Part shown: positions 52,490 to 61,363 of the stretch, one piece after another
How the letters are laid out: the number at the start of each line of letters is the position of its first letter
Numbering within the stretch: position 1 is the stretch's first letter
Assembly: GCA_944384905.1 (NCBI GenBank)
Contig: CALWVE010000008.1
Coordinates: 1-64,000, forward strand
Direction of reading: 5' to 3'
DNA length: 64,000 bases
Source of the DNA: an uncultured Clostridia bacterium
GTDB lineage: Bacteria > Bacillota > Clostridia > Oscillospirales > Acutalibacteraceae
Notes under the pieces: model-generated
What the model was told of the DNA's origin: nothing
Databases searched by the model: none
What the model saw: the letters and a program-made list of their open reading frames with translations, nothing else
Translations under genes and position numbers: made by a program

Positions 52490-53266
52490 TTAATAACAAA
52501 TCACTTTCTCTTCTACTTCTTGAATAATATCTTTCGAAATATTGTTGACATCAAGCACATATTCTATATTCAAACGAGGATTAAATAATCCTACATTTTG
52601 AATGTTTTCAAATATCTTTTGGCCAGAATGTTTTCCCATAATCCAGTACATTAATAGTTGCAACGTATTTCTGCTAGTTGGTTTTGCCTTGCTAACTTTA
52701 AAATCCCAGAGAGTATCTTGAGTTAAAAAGTCTCCATCACCAGAATTGACAGCTTTTGTATACCCATTTGGCTCAAATGTAAAACCGTGCTTTAAAACAG
52801 GCCCACGCTTTTCTAAAAAATTAACACTTCGTTCAACTAATATTTTTATATTTTCAATCGTATCTGTGTCCGGATTAATTTCATCGCTGCCTTTTGCCAT
52901 TACGGCATCTCTAATATTTCTAAACCACACATCATAAGTAACAATTTTACAAGCACTTATAATAGATTGATCATCCAATCCTTTTATCTTACTCAACAAC
53001 CCACTCGCAATTTCAAAGGAATTTTCTTGTCTGATTTGTGCAATACTTGCCCCCTTCATAGAAATCTCAAATACATCTAAAATATCCTCCCCAATTAGCA
53101 GTCTACTCATATAGTCAACCGCCATCCCAATTAAAGATGCATGTATATTTTCATTTTCATTTAATGTCCATTTGTCTTCAAATTCATGTTTAGCAAATTC
53201 AGATAATTTCACATAACCACCACGCGGTTGTTTTATTTGTTTAACACGAGCTGTAACTGACGACAT
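52490..53266 (-). CDS. PD-(D/E)XK nuclease-like protein in an AT-rich insert
   Basis: 258 residues, no named family recognised. The C-terminal half carries a plausible RecB/PD-(D/E)XK site: GDGDF (176-180), a beta-turn, then DFK (D188, K190), followed by LQLLMYW (202-208) resembling the QXXXY helix of these nucleases. The N-terminal half is helical. The ATG at 53266 follows GGGGGTG at five bases. It is markedly more AT-rich than its surroundings: one sampled 60-base line here is 30% G+C, compared with 55% in a sampled line of the AAA gene. The small gene 25 bases upstream looks cotranscribed. A defence role is an inference only. Confidence 0.6.
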   Translation of the reverse strand: MSSVTARVKQIKQPRGGYVKLSEFAKHEFEDKWTLNENENIHASLIGMAVDYMSRLLIGEDILDVFEISMKGASIAQIRQENSFEIASGLLSKIKGLDDQSIISACKIVTYDVWFRNIRDAVMAKGSDEINPDTDTIENIKILVERSVNFLEKRGPVLKHGFTFEPNGYTKAVNSGDGDFLTQDTLWDFKVSKAKPTSRNTLQLLMYWIMGKHSGQKIFENIQNVGLFNPRLNIEYVLDVNNISKDIIQEVEEKVICY

Positions 53267-53291
53267 AAGAACACCCCCATTGCACAATTAA

Positions 53292-53591
53292 TTATTCAAA
53301 TAAATATCCGCCATTTGGAACATCTACACAAATTTCAATTTTTTCTTCTGACGTTGACAACACAGAACCTCGAACAGCAACAATATCCACACCATTTTTA
53401 TCAAATATTGTCGGCATGACGTTTTGATTTATTTTTGCTTGTGAAAGAAATTTTAAAAAATGATTTTTGTTCATCGACTTTCCTACTAACACGATTTTCT
53501 TGTCTGTTTCTTTATCTCTAAGTCTGGCATTTAAATTCCCTTTTTCGTTATACTCTTCAATATAACAAGAAAGCTTAATTACTTGAGTCAT
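53292..53591 (-). CDS. Small AT-rich partner gene of unknown function
   Basis: 99 residues, acidic-basic mixed, probably beta-rich, no family recognised (VIKLSCYIEEYNEKGNLNA at the start, VPNGGYLFE at the end). The ATG at 53591 follows GGAGTG. It precedes the nuclease-like gene on the same strand by 25 bases and has the same AT-rich character, so both were probably acquired together. Confidence 0.55.
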   Translation of the reverse strand: MTQVIKLSCYIEEYNEKGNLNARLRDKETDKKIVLVGKSMNKNHFLKFLSQAKINQNVMPTIFDKNGVDIVAVRGSVLSTSEEKIEICVDVPNGGYLFE

Positions 53592-53628
53592 ATAATTCAC
53601 TCCTAATTTTTAATCTGATTTTTAAATT

Positions 53629-55599
53629 TTAAAGAACATCAAAATCATCGGGCAGAAGCGTTTCGAGATCGTCGCTGTTTTCGCGCAGAATCCGACGCGA
53701 CTGCGAAAGTACGGCGTCTTCCACCACATTGCGAGCCAATCGCCCGTTGCCGCCGGTTCGGGCGTCCGCAGCCTGTACAGCCGAGAAATAGGCGGTCAGC
53801 GGCGCCAAAGCCGCTTCATCGATCCGGCAACCGCGGTCTTTCGCCAAGCCGCAGGCAATGCGCGTCAATTCCTCGCCGGTATAATCCGGGAATTCAATTC
53901 GATTGGGGAAGCGCGAACGCAGGCCGGAATTTGCCTGCAAAAACTGTTCCATTTCCCGGGAATAGCCCGCGAGGATCACCACCAGATTATCGCGGTAATC
54001 TTCCATGGCTTTGACAAGCGTGTCGATCGCTTCCAGACCAAACGTATCGTCCTGTCCCCGGCAAAGCGAATAGGCTTCATCGATAAACAGCACACCGCCC
54101 AGCGCGGCGCGCACGGCCTGCATGGTAAGCGGCGCGGTATGGCCCACATATTTTCCCACCAGATCGGCGCGGGTCACTTCCACAAGCTGGCCTTCGCTCA
54201 GCGCGCCAATGGCTTTAAGATACCGGGCGGCTAAACGCGCAATCGTGGTTTTGCCCGTTCCTGGGTTGCCGGTAAAAATCATATGCATGGAAATCGGCGC
54301 GGTTTTGAGCCCCCGCGCGCGCCGCATTTCGTTGACGCGGCAAGTTTCTTCAAGCGAAAGGATATAATCTTTGACAGGCTCCAGCCCCACAATCTGTTCA
54401 AGCTGCGCCCGCACGGCCGCGCGTTCATCTTCGGCCGGCTTTTCCTGAATCAGCGGAACCGAAGGCACATCGTCTTCGGCCAAAAGAACCGGCTGATTTT
54501 CACGAACCGTCAGCAAGCCCTGCTTCAGGCCGCGGTTATTCAGTTTGGCGTCGCCTACCGCGCGGAAAAGTTCCTCTGCCCTTTTTTGAATCGACGGTAC
54601 GCCAAGGGTAGAATCAAACCGCTCGGCCAGCCAATTTTCCAGAGAAGCATCAATCTTGAGCGCAAGGCTAAACTGTCCCTGTGCGCGGCGAACAAGCTCT
54701 TCCAGCTGACGTTTGGCAAGCTGACTGCGAGCCTCCTTAGAAAAAGGCTCTGTGCTGCAAACCGCGGAAACACAGGATAAAAATCCTGCGCCGAACAAGC
54801 CGGCCAGCCGCTGTGCGGACTGCTCGGTTTCGAACACCAGAATCCGCCCTTCACACGAAAGGCTGCGCACCGTATGCGGCACCAGCGCCGTGTCGATATC
54901 CACCAGCATACCTTTTTGCAGCGTATAACGCCCGGGAAGAGCCAGTTTGCCCTGCATGGACAGTTCCCCAACCTGACGCAAAACGGCGGGAGAAGCCTCC
55001 TGTTCGCCTGTAAACAGCAGTACAGGAGCATGGCTTTCCAGCGCGGTGTACAGATCCTGTACAAACACTTTCTGAGAATCCGAGGAAGGATACTGCGAAA
55101 GATCGATCGCGGCCGGACGCACTTCACGGAACAATCCCGCCCGGTTCAAAGCGGCGCAAATTGTTTCTATGGCAGTTGTTCGCCCGGAACCAGGCGTCCC
55201 CGTTACGACCAGCACCGCACGCGGAGACGCCTGTTCCCCGCGCAGCAAAAACGCGCCCTCAAAAGCCCGGGACAGTTCTTCCGCAAAAGTATCCTGCCCG
55301 ATCAAACGCTGCTTTACAGTCCCTGCCAGGGCAGAAAACGTCGCTTCTTTTTGCGAAGCATCTACGGCTGCCGACGACGAAACCGAGGCCGCCAGGCCAT
55401 CCGCATGCATATTGCGTTCCATTTCTTCCAGTTCGCGGCGCACCGATTCATTGGCGGCCGTGATCTCATCGAGATTTTCCTGCAAAACCTGCGCAGGCTC
55501 TTTAGCCGCCGCACCGCCCGGCTTTACAACGGGATTCAGATTCAGTTTTCCGTTTGAAAAAATCGCATTCAAAAGCTCGTCGATATCGTCTTTCGGCAT
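53629..55599 (-). CDS. CbxX/CfxQ (SpoVK-like) AAA+ ATPase with degenerate first domain
   Basis: 656 residues with two AAA+ modules. The first (about 95-290) has GTPGSGRTT (134-142), in which the Walker A lysine is Arg (R140), and no clear Walker B acid pair. The second (about 400-600) is complete: GNPGTGKTT (444-452), Walker B LFIDEAY (504-510), sensor VVILAGYSREM and arginine finger region GLRSRFPN. The second module matches the CbxX/CfxQ/SpoVK family. A 60-residue N-terminal helical region has possible coiled coil. The ATG at 55599 follows AAAGGAGAG. Partner unknown; it lies 13 bases after aroD. Confidence 0.85.
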   Translation of the reverse strand: MPKDDIDELLNAIFSNGKLNLNPVVKPGGAAAKEPAQVLQENLDEITAANESVRRELEEMERNMHADGLAASVSSSAAVDASQKEATFSALAGTVKQRLIGQDTFAEELSRAFEGAFLLRGEQASPRAVLVVTGTPGSGRTTAIETICAALNRAGLFREVRPAAIDLSQYPSSDSQKVFVQDLYTALESHAPVLLFTGEQEASPAVLRQVGELSMQGKLALPGRYTLQKGMLVDIDTALVPHTVRSLSCEGRILVFETEQSAQRLAGLFGAGFLSCVSAVCSTEPFSKEARSQLAKRQLEELVRRAQGQFSLALKIDASLENWLAERFDSTLGVPSIQKRAEELFRAVGDAKLNNRGLKQGLLTVRENQPVLLAEDDVPSVPLIQEKPAEDERAAVRAQLEQIVGLEPVKDYILSLEETCRVNEMRRARGLKTAPISMHMIFTGNPGTGKTTIARLAARYLKAIGALSEGQLVEVTRADLVGKYVGHTAPLTMQAVRAALGGVLFIDEAYSLCRGQDDTFGLEAIDTLVKAMEDYRDNLVVILAGYSREMEQFLQANSGLRSRFPNRIEFPDYTGEELTRIACGLAKDRGCRIDEAALAPLTAYFSAVQAADARTGGNGRLARNVVEDAVLSQSRRILRENSDDLETLLPDDFDVL

Positions 55600-55612
55600 A
55601 TGCGCTCTCCTT

Positions 55613-56359
55613 TCAATCTTCTCCCCCGTGCAGTGCACACAGCATCGTATGCAGGGTGCGCACATCAAGCTGACCGGGCGCGGAAGCCTGCGCCGCCGCA
55701 CCAAATGTCAGGCAAGAGCCGAACGTTTCTCCCGATACGCGGCTGACGGCGCCTAGTTTTCCCATGGCCATGGAAATAACCGGTCCGAATGCATCCGCCG
55801 CCCGCCGGGTAGCCCGCAGCAGGTTCAGCACATCCTGCGCATTCTGCGGCATGACGGCAATTTTGGGAAGATCCGCGCCCAAATCGTGCATCCGTTCAAA
55901 GCGTGCGTACAAAACATCTTCCTCGGGTGTCGCGTGAAAATCGTGGCTGGAAACCACCGAAATCACACCGGCATCGCGGGCGGCTTCGATCATCTCCGGC
56001 ACAAACGAACCGGAAAACAGCTCGATATCGATCAGGTCGGCGCAGCCGCTGTCGAGAATTGTCAAAAGCAGCTCCCGATAAGATTCCGCGTCAAGCGCAC
56101 GCAGGCCGCCTTCCCGCTGCGTGCGGAATGTACACAAAAGCGGCCGCGGACAGGCTTTTCGCAGCGCAGGCAGAAGACTGCGAACGTTTTGTAGTTCTCC
56201 ATCTAACGCGTCGATCCGCCATTCCACCAGATCAACCGGCAGATTTTCGAGCCCCGCCAGTTCCGCAAGCAAAGCTTTTTCGTCTTTTCCCATCAGCGGG
56301 ACACAGATTTTGGGCATTCCTTCGCCCAATACCAAAGATTTTACCCGAACAGGCTGCAT
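55613..56359 (-). CDS. aroD: 3-dehydroquinate dehydratase, type I
   Basis: Third step of the shikimate pathway, using a Schiff-base lysine. 248 residues; substrate-binding EWRID (46-50), catalytic His in VVSSHDFHATP, catalytic Lys in LPKIAVMPQ, and the terminal SGETFGSCLTFG. AAGGAGG precedes the ATG. It shares a minus-strand run with an SDR gene (10 bases upstream) and the AAA gene, and complements aroE and aroK on the plus strand. Confidence 0.95.
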   Translation of the reverse strand: MQPVRVKSLVLGEGMPKICVPLMGKDEKALLAELAGLENLPVDLVEWRIDALDGELQNVRSLLPALRKACPRPLLCTFRTQREGGLRALDAESYRELLLTILDSGCADLIDIELFSGSFVPEMIEAARDAGVISVVSSHDFHATPEEDVLYARFERMHDLGADLPKIAVMPQNAQDVLNLLRATRRAADAFGPVISMAMGKLGAVSRVSGETFGSCLTFGAAAQASAPGQLDVRTLHTMLCALHGGED

Positions 56360-56369
56360 CCTATCCTCC

Positions 56370-57107
56370 TTAAATCACCATACCGCCGTTGACGCCCAGC
56401 ACCTGGCCGGTGATAAACGCGGCGTCCTCTCCCGCCAGAAAAACTGCAGCGGCGGCAATGTCTTCCGGCGTACCCAAACGGTACAGCGGTGTTTCTTCTT
56501 TAAGCGCTTCCAGCGTTTCCCCCGAAAGCGCGGCGTTCATTTCGGTTGTAATCATGCCGGGTGCGATACAGTTCACACGGATACCAGACAAGCCGACTTC
56601 CTGCGCCAGCGCCTTTGTCAGCCCGATGACGGCCGCTTTGGCGGCGGAATAGTGTACCTCACACGAAGCGCCCACCTGTCCCCACATGGAACTGATGTTG
56701 ATAATATTCCCTGCGTGGCGGTGCAGCATGGGCTTTAAGGCACGGCGCGTACAGTAAAACACGCCGTCCAGATCGACGCGCATCATCCGGCGCCAGTCTT
56801 CATCGGTGAGGTCGGTAAACAGCTTCTGCTGGGCAATTCCGGCGTTATTTACCAGCACGTCCGCTTCTCCAAAGCTGCTTTCCATCTTGTCAAACAGCGC
56901 CTCTACAGCCGCGGAATCGCCCAGATCAGCCTGAAGCAGGCAAAATTCTGCGCCAAGTGCTGTCACATCCTCGGCAACCCGGCGGGCGGCTTCTTCGTTT
57001 TGGTTATAATGAATCGCCACGCGGTACCCTTCGCGCGCAAAACGGCGGGCGCAGGCGGCGCCGATCCCGCGGGAAGCGCCGGTAATCAGAACGGTTTTCT
57101 TCATCAT
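56370..57107 (-). CDS. FabG-like short-chain dehydrogenase/reductase
   Basis: 245 residues, classical SDR: cofactor motif TGASRGIGAACA, NNAG, catalytic Ser in INISSMWG, YSAAK. Close to 3-oxoacyl-ACP reductase FabG in length and ending, but isolated from fab genes, so it may be a YmfI-type paralogue. AAGGAG precedes a double ATG. Operon position between rsmE and aroD. Confidence 0.88.
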   Translation of the reverse strand: MMKKTVLITGASRGIGAACARRFAREGYRVAIHYNQNEEAARRVAEDVTALGAEFCLLQADLGDSAAVEALFDKMESSFGEADVLVNNAGIAQQKLFTDLTDEDWRRMMRVDLDGVFYCTRRALKPMLHRHAGNIINISSMWGQVGASCEVHYSAAKAAVIGLTKALAQEVGLSGIRVNCIAPGMITTEMNAALSGETLEALKEETPLYRLGTPEDIAAAAVFLAGEDAAFITGQVLGVNGGMVI

Positions 57108-57114
57108 GCGCTCC

Positions 57115-57834
57115 TTATCTCAGGTTATCCGTCAGCAGCATCACGGCGGTGAGCGCCGCCAGCGGCGCGGTTTCCGTGCGCAGGATGCGCGGCCCCAGCG
57201 TGGCCGTCTGTGCGCCGGCCGCAACAGCCGCTTCCAGTTCCTGTCCGCTGATGCCGCCCTCCGGTCCGATAAACAGCGAGATTTCTTTAGCATCCGCCGA
57301 AACCAGTTCGGTCAGCGGCGCGCCGCCGCATTCATAGAAGAGAATCTTCTGCCCGCCGGCCGTACGCAGCGCTTCGGCATACGAAATACAGGGCAGCACC
57401 TGCGGGACGATGCCGCGGCCGCTCTGTTTGGCGGCTTCGGCGGCAATCTTCTGCCAGCGCGCGCATTTTTTCTCCATCGATTTAGCGTCGGGCCGCGACA
57501 CACAGCGCGACATCATCACGGGCACGACGGCCGAAACGCCCAGTTCTACGGCTTTCTGCACCACGGTATCGAATTTATCGGATTTCGGCACGCCCTGATA
57601 CAGCGTGACACGCACGGACGGTTCCGACCGCGTAGGGACTTTCCGCACAACGGAAAGTTCCACACGCTGGGGAATGATCGAAGCGATTGTGCATTCAAAA
57701 TCCGTTCCCTCGCCGTCACAAACCGTGAGCGCATCGCCCGGTTTCATCCGCAGGGAAAGCGCAATATGGCGGGCGTCCTCCCCTTCCAGAACAATCGGCT
57801 CCATCACGGGCGGTTCCATAAAAAAGCGCGGCAT
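57115..57834 (-). CDS. rsmE: 16S rRNA U1498 N3-methyltransferase
   Basis: SPOUT-class methyltransferase, 239 residues. N-terminal PUA-like domain, then the trefoil-knot signature FIGPEGGISGQELEAA and LGPRILRTETA. GGAGGA inside the end of the HD gene precedes the ATG. Confidence 0.95.
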   Translation of the reverse strand: MPRFFMEPPVMEPIVLEGEDARHIALSLRMKPGDALTVCDGEGTDFECTIASIIPQRVELSVVRKVPTRSEPSVRVTLYQGVPKSDKFDTVVQKAVELGVSAVVPVMMSRCVSRPDAKSMEKKCARWQKIAAEAAKQSGRGIVPQVLPCISYAEALRTAGGQKILFYECGGAPLTELVSADAKEISLFIGPEGGISGQELEAAVAAGAQTATLGPRILRTETAPLAALTAVMLLTDNLR

Positions 57835-57837
57835 GGT

Positions 57838-58347
57838 TTATTCCTCCTCTGCAAGGCCGAACATCTGACGGCACAGTGTTTTTCCGGCTTCTGTTTTAAA
57901 AATACGGCGGCAGGCACTTTCAATCGCATCTTGATCCTTTTTCCCCTCAAACAAATTGACGAGGAAATCAGCCTCCACCAGAATCTGATGATCCGTCCCG
58001 TCGATGGGGTCGTAAGTGTGGTGATGCCCCACCAGCCAGCAGACGCGTTCGATCACATCCGGAGCAAATCCCAGTTTCTGCATCATTTCACGCGCAATCG
58101 GCGGGCCTTCCAGTTCCTGATACGGGCCGGCGCAGCTGCCGTATTTGGCCTCGCTGGGCTTGATGCCGATATCGTGTACAAGCGCGGCCGCTTCCAGCAC
58201 AAACCGAAGCGCTTCATCGCAATTTTCAAGCAAGGCAATCGTGTGCGAGAAAGCATAGACTTTCATAAAATGCTGCACACGGGCCGGATCTGCCGCATAA
58301 TAAGCTGTCATTTCCCGGGCTAAGCGGGCCAGAATCTGCGTATCCAT
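57838..58347 (-). CDS. HD-domain phosphohydrolase
   Basis: 169 residues with HD metal ligands: His in VQHFMKVYAFSH, HD in AALVHDIG, and HHH in LVGHHHTYD. Typical of small HD hydrolases acting on nucleotides or nucleotide-like phosphates; substrate unknown. It starts the run HD-rsmE-SDR-aroD-AAA, since a terminator lies just upstream. Confidence 0.87.
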   Translation of the reverse strand: MDTQILARLAREMTAYYAADPARVQHFMKVYAFSHTIALLENCDEALRFVLEAAALVHDIGIKPSEAKYGSCAGPYQELEGPPIAREMMQKLGFAPDVIERVCWLVGHHHTYDPIDGTDHQILVEADFLVNLFEGKKDQDAIESACRRIFKTEAGKTLCRQMFGLAEEE

Positions 58348-58363
58348 ACTTACCTCTGTTTAT

Positions 58364-58398
58364 CAAAAAAGGCCGCCTGCATAAAGCAGGCAGCCTTT
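58364..58398 (-). terminator. Terminator after proS
   Basis: 13-bp stem with one wobble (58368-58380 with 58386-58398), six T on the minus strand. It separates proS from the HD gene. Confidence 0.85.
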
Positions 58399-58409
58399 GG
58401 GCTATGCCA

Positions 58410-59849
58410 TCAATACTGCCGGCCCCAATAGAGCATATGCTTGGCAGGTTTGCCGCAGCAGACGCAAACGTCGCTGAGCTTTTCTTCCTTAAAGGGAATG
58501 CAGCGGGACTTCACGCCGCCGGTCATATCCTTAATTTTATCTTCGCAAGCGGAATCGCCGCACCACATAGCCTTGATAAAGCCGGGCTTGTTTTTGGCGA
58601 TATCCAGGAACTCATCGAGCGTGGTAGCCGTGAAAGTTTTGGATTCCAGATTCTGGAGCGCGCTCTGATACATATTTTCCTGAATCAGGCCGAACAGCTC
58701 TTCGATCTTGCTTTCCACTTCATCCAGAGACACGACGATCTTTTCGCGGGTATCGCGGCGAACCAGCACGCACTGATTCTTTTCGATATCCTTCGGGCCC
58801 AGTTCCATACGCAGCGGCACACCCTGCATTTCATACTGGCTGAACTTCCAGCCGGGCTGCTTGTCGCTGTCATCCAGTTTAACACGCCAGGTTTTAGACA
58901 GGCGGTCAGTCATTTCGCGGGCTTTATCCAGCACGCCGGGCTTATGCTGCGCAATCGGCACAACAGCCACCTGGATCGGAGCGATTTTGGGCGGCAGACG
59001 CAGGCCGTCGTTGTCGCCGTGCACCATGATGATGGCGCCGATCATACGCCAGGACACACCCCAGGACGTCTGGAACGGATTCTTCTGCGTATTGTCGCGG
59101 CCGGTATACGTGATGCCGAACTGACGGGCAAAACCGTCGCCGAAGAAGTGGGACGTACCGCCCTGCAGGGCCACACCGTTGTGCATCATGGGTTCGATGG
59201 TATAAGTTGCCTCAGCACCCGCAAACTTTTCCTTTTCGGTCTTGCGGCCTACCACAGCGGGAATAGCCAGCACGTTGGTGTAGAAATCATGATAGATGTT
59301 GAGCATCCGCATGGTTTCTTCTTCGGCTTCCTCGGCCGTTTCGTGCATGGTATGACCTTCCTGCCACAGGAATTCAGACGTTCTCAAAAACGGGCGGGTG
59401 GTCTTTTCCCAGCGCACCACGGAGCACCACTGGTTGTAGATCTTCGGCAGATCGCGATAAGAATTGATAATCTTCTTAAAATATTCGCAGAACAGGGTTT
59501 CACTGGTAGGACGCACACACAGGCGTTCCGTCAGTTTTTCTTCGCCGCCCTGCGTAACCCAGGCCACTTCCGGCGCAAAACCGGCCACGTGGTCTTTTTC
59601 TTTCTGCAGCAGGCTTTCCGGGATGAACAGCGGCATATATACGTTCTGTACGCCGGCCTTTTTGAATTCCGCGTCCAGAATATGCTGGATGTTTTCCCAA
59701 ATAGCGTAACCATACGGCGCCGTAATCATGCAGCCCTTTACGCTGGTATAATCCATCAGTTCCGCTTTTCGGACAATATCTGTGTACCACTGGGAGAAGT
59801 CTACATCCATGGATGTAATGGCTTCTACCATTTTTTTCTGTTCTGCCAT
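58410..59849 (-). CDS. proS: Prolyl-tRNA synthetase, archaeal/eukaryotic-like type
   Basis: 479 residues, the short ProRS without the bacterial editing insertion. Class II motifs are seen in [12 protein letters not shown] and [22 protein letters not shown]; the anticodon domain follows, and the C-terminal zinc-like domain has [12 protein letters not shown] and [18 protein letters not shown], ending in the typical WGRXY. AAAGGTGA precedes the ATG. This form is usual in many Clostridia. Confidence 0.96.
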   Translation of the reverse strand: MAEQKKMVEAITSMDVDFSQWYTDIVRKAELMDYTSVKGCMITAPYGYAIWENIQHILDAEFKKAGVQNVYMPLFIPESLLQKEKDHVAGFAPEVAWVTQGGEEKLTERLCVRPTSETLFCEYFKKIINSYRDLPKIYNQWCSVVRWEKTTRPFLRTSEFLWQEGHTMHETAEEAEEETMRMLNIYHDFYTNVLAIPAVVGRKTEKEKFAGAEATYTIEPMMHNGVALQGGTSHFFGDGFARQFGITYTGRDNTQKNPFQTSWGVSWRMIGAIIMVHGDNDGLRLPPKIAPIQVAVVPIAQHKPGVLDKAREMTDRLSKTWRVKLDDSDKQPGWKFSQYEMQGVPLRMELGPKDIEKNQCVLVRRDTREKIVVSLDEVESKIEELFGLIQENMYQSALQNLESKTFTATTLDEFLDIAKNKPGFIKAMWCGDSACEDKIKDMTGGVKSRCIPFKEEKLSDVCVCCGKPAKHMLYWGRQY

Positions 59850-59982
59850 TTCCGTTCACCTTTCAGCAGCGCACACCGGTGCGCTTTCTATTTCCTTTGC
59901 CAAATATCAGCAATTGCTTTTTATTATATCGGTTTTTGCGTGCTTTTTCAAGAATTTTTTCTCGCCTTTGCAAAATCGGAAA

Positions 59983-60019
59983 ATAAAAAATCCGCTGTCG
60001 GAAAACCGGAGCAGCGGAT
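59983..60019 (-). terminator. Terminator after acpP
   Basis: Eight-bp outer stem ATCCGCTG/CAGCGGAT (59990-59997 with 60012-60019) with inner pairing, then six T on the minus strand. Confidence 0.85.
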
Positions 60020-60038
60020 ACCGCAAACTTATGCGGGA

Positions 60039-60266
60039 TCAGATTCTTTCTTCGACATACGATACCAGATCGCCAACCGTGGCAATTTCCTTGGAAGCGT
60101 CGTCATCTACTTCGATTTCAAATGCATCTTCGACGGCCATGACCAGGTCGACCAGATCAAGGGAGTCGGCTTCCAGATCGTCTGCGAAAGACGTATCCAT
60201 GGTGATTTCATCCTCATCCACATCAAACTGCTCGTTCAGGATCTTTTTGACTTTCTCGAAAACCAT
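60039..60266 (-). CDS. acpP: Acyl carrier protein
   Basis: 75-residue acidic ACP; the phosphopantetheine serine is in ADSLDLVDLV (near residue 35). GGAGG precedes the ATG. A minus-strand TATAAT near 60290 and the direct repeat TATCGTA lie upstream. It is monocistronic, between proS and aroE. AcpS at 26.5 kb should activate it. Confidence 0.96.
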   Translation of the reverse strand: MVFEKVKKILNEQFDVDEDEITMDTSFADDLEADSLDLVDLVMAVEDAFEIEVDDDASKEIATVGDLVSYVEERI

Positions 60267-60476
60267 TCTGATTCCTCCAGATTAAAAATTATACGATACG
60301 TACGATAGAATTGGCGGTAGACAAAAACCGTCAGCATGTGCTACAATTTCTGTACCAGCCGTGATTGTGTATTCATTGTATGTACTGCACGGTTTTTTGT
60401 CAATATGTTTTTAGAAAAAAATTTTGATTCTGGTGTTTTGCCGCTCAAATCAAAACCGGAAAGCGAGTTTTTGCCC

Positions 60477-61349
60477 ATGAGTCAGCCTAAATTTGCCGTG
60501 ATCGGGCATCCGATCGGGCACACAATGTCCCCGTTTATCCACCAGCAGTTGTTCGCCATGCGCGGACTTTCCTTTGATTACGACGTCTTCGATATTCCGC
60601 CGCAGGAACTGGAACAATGGATTCCCCGGCTGAAAGAATATACAGGCTTTAACATCACCATTCCGAATAAGGAAGCGATTCTGCCTTTTCTGGATGAAAT
60701 CGATCCCACAGCGGCGGCGTTCGGCTCTGTGAACACGGTAAAAGTACAAAACGGGCACATGAAAGGCTTTACCACCGATGGTCCCGGCTGTATTCTGGCG
60801 CTGGAGTGCGGCGGTGTGATTCCGCGCGGCAATGTGCTGATTGCCGGCACGGGCGGCGCGGCGCGTGCGCTGGCGTTTGCTCTGGCCTGCTATCCCGGCG
60901 TAGAACAGATTACACTTGCATCCCGTACGACATCTCTTTCAAAAGGACAGGCGATTGCTCAGGCGGCCGAAAGCTTCGCCCATTCCACAGGACATACTGC
61001 TCGGCTTCTTTGCGTGCCGTATGAAGAGCTGGAAGGTACGTTTGATCTGATGCTCAACGCCACAAGCGTGGGAATGCGGCCGAATGTCAACGGATGCCCG
61101 GTTTCGGACGACGTGATCGCCCGCTGCAAGGCTGTATTCGACGCGGTGTACAATCCGGGCGAAACCGTACTGCTGCAAAAGGCGCGCGCGATGGGCATTC
61201 CGGTTGTTCACGGAATCGATATGCTGGTGTATCAGGCCGCGGCGGCGCAGATGATCTGGGATGAATCTGCTCGCTTTGAAAGCGAAGCCGTTGCCCGGCT
61301 CTGCCGCCTGGCCGAAGAAGAAACCCAGCGGCGGTTTCAAAACCGATAA
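60477..61349 (+). CDS. aroE: Shikimate dehydrogenase
   Basis: NADP-dependent reduction of 3-dehydroshikimate. 290 residues: substrate site FAVIGHPIGHTMSPFIH, catalytic Lys-Asp in NITIPNKE and TTDGPG, nucleotide fold LIAGTGGAARALAF, and NATSVGM. The frame is open back to 60336, but the family begins at this ATG; the ribosome binding site is weak, so the start could be earlier. The stop is 14 bases before aroK. Confidence 0.93.
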   Translation: MSQPKFAVIGHPIGHTMSPFIHQQLFAMRGLSFDYDVFDIPPQELEQWIPRLKEYTGFNITIPNKEAILPFLDEIDPTAAAFGSVNTVKVQNGHMKGFTTDGPGCILALECGGVIPRGNVLIAGTGGAARALAFALACYPGVEQITLASRTTSLSKGQAIAQAAESFAHSTGHTARLLCVPYEELEGTFDLMLNATSVGMRPNVNGCPVSDDVIARCKAVFDAVYNPGETVLLQKARAMGIPVVHGIDMLVYQAAAAQMIWDESARFESEAVARLCRLAEEETQRRFQNR

Positions 61350-61363
61350 CGGGAGGTTGCGTC

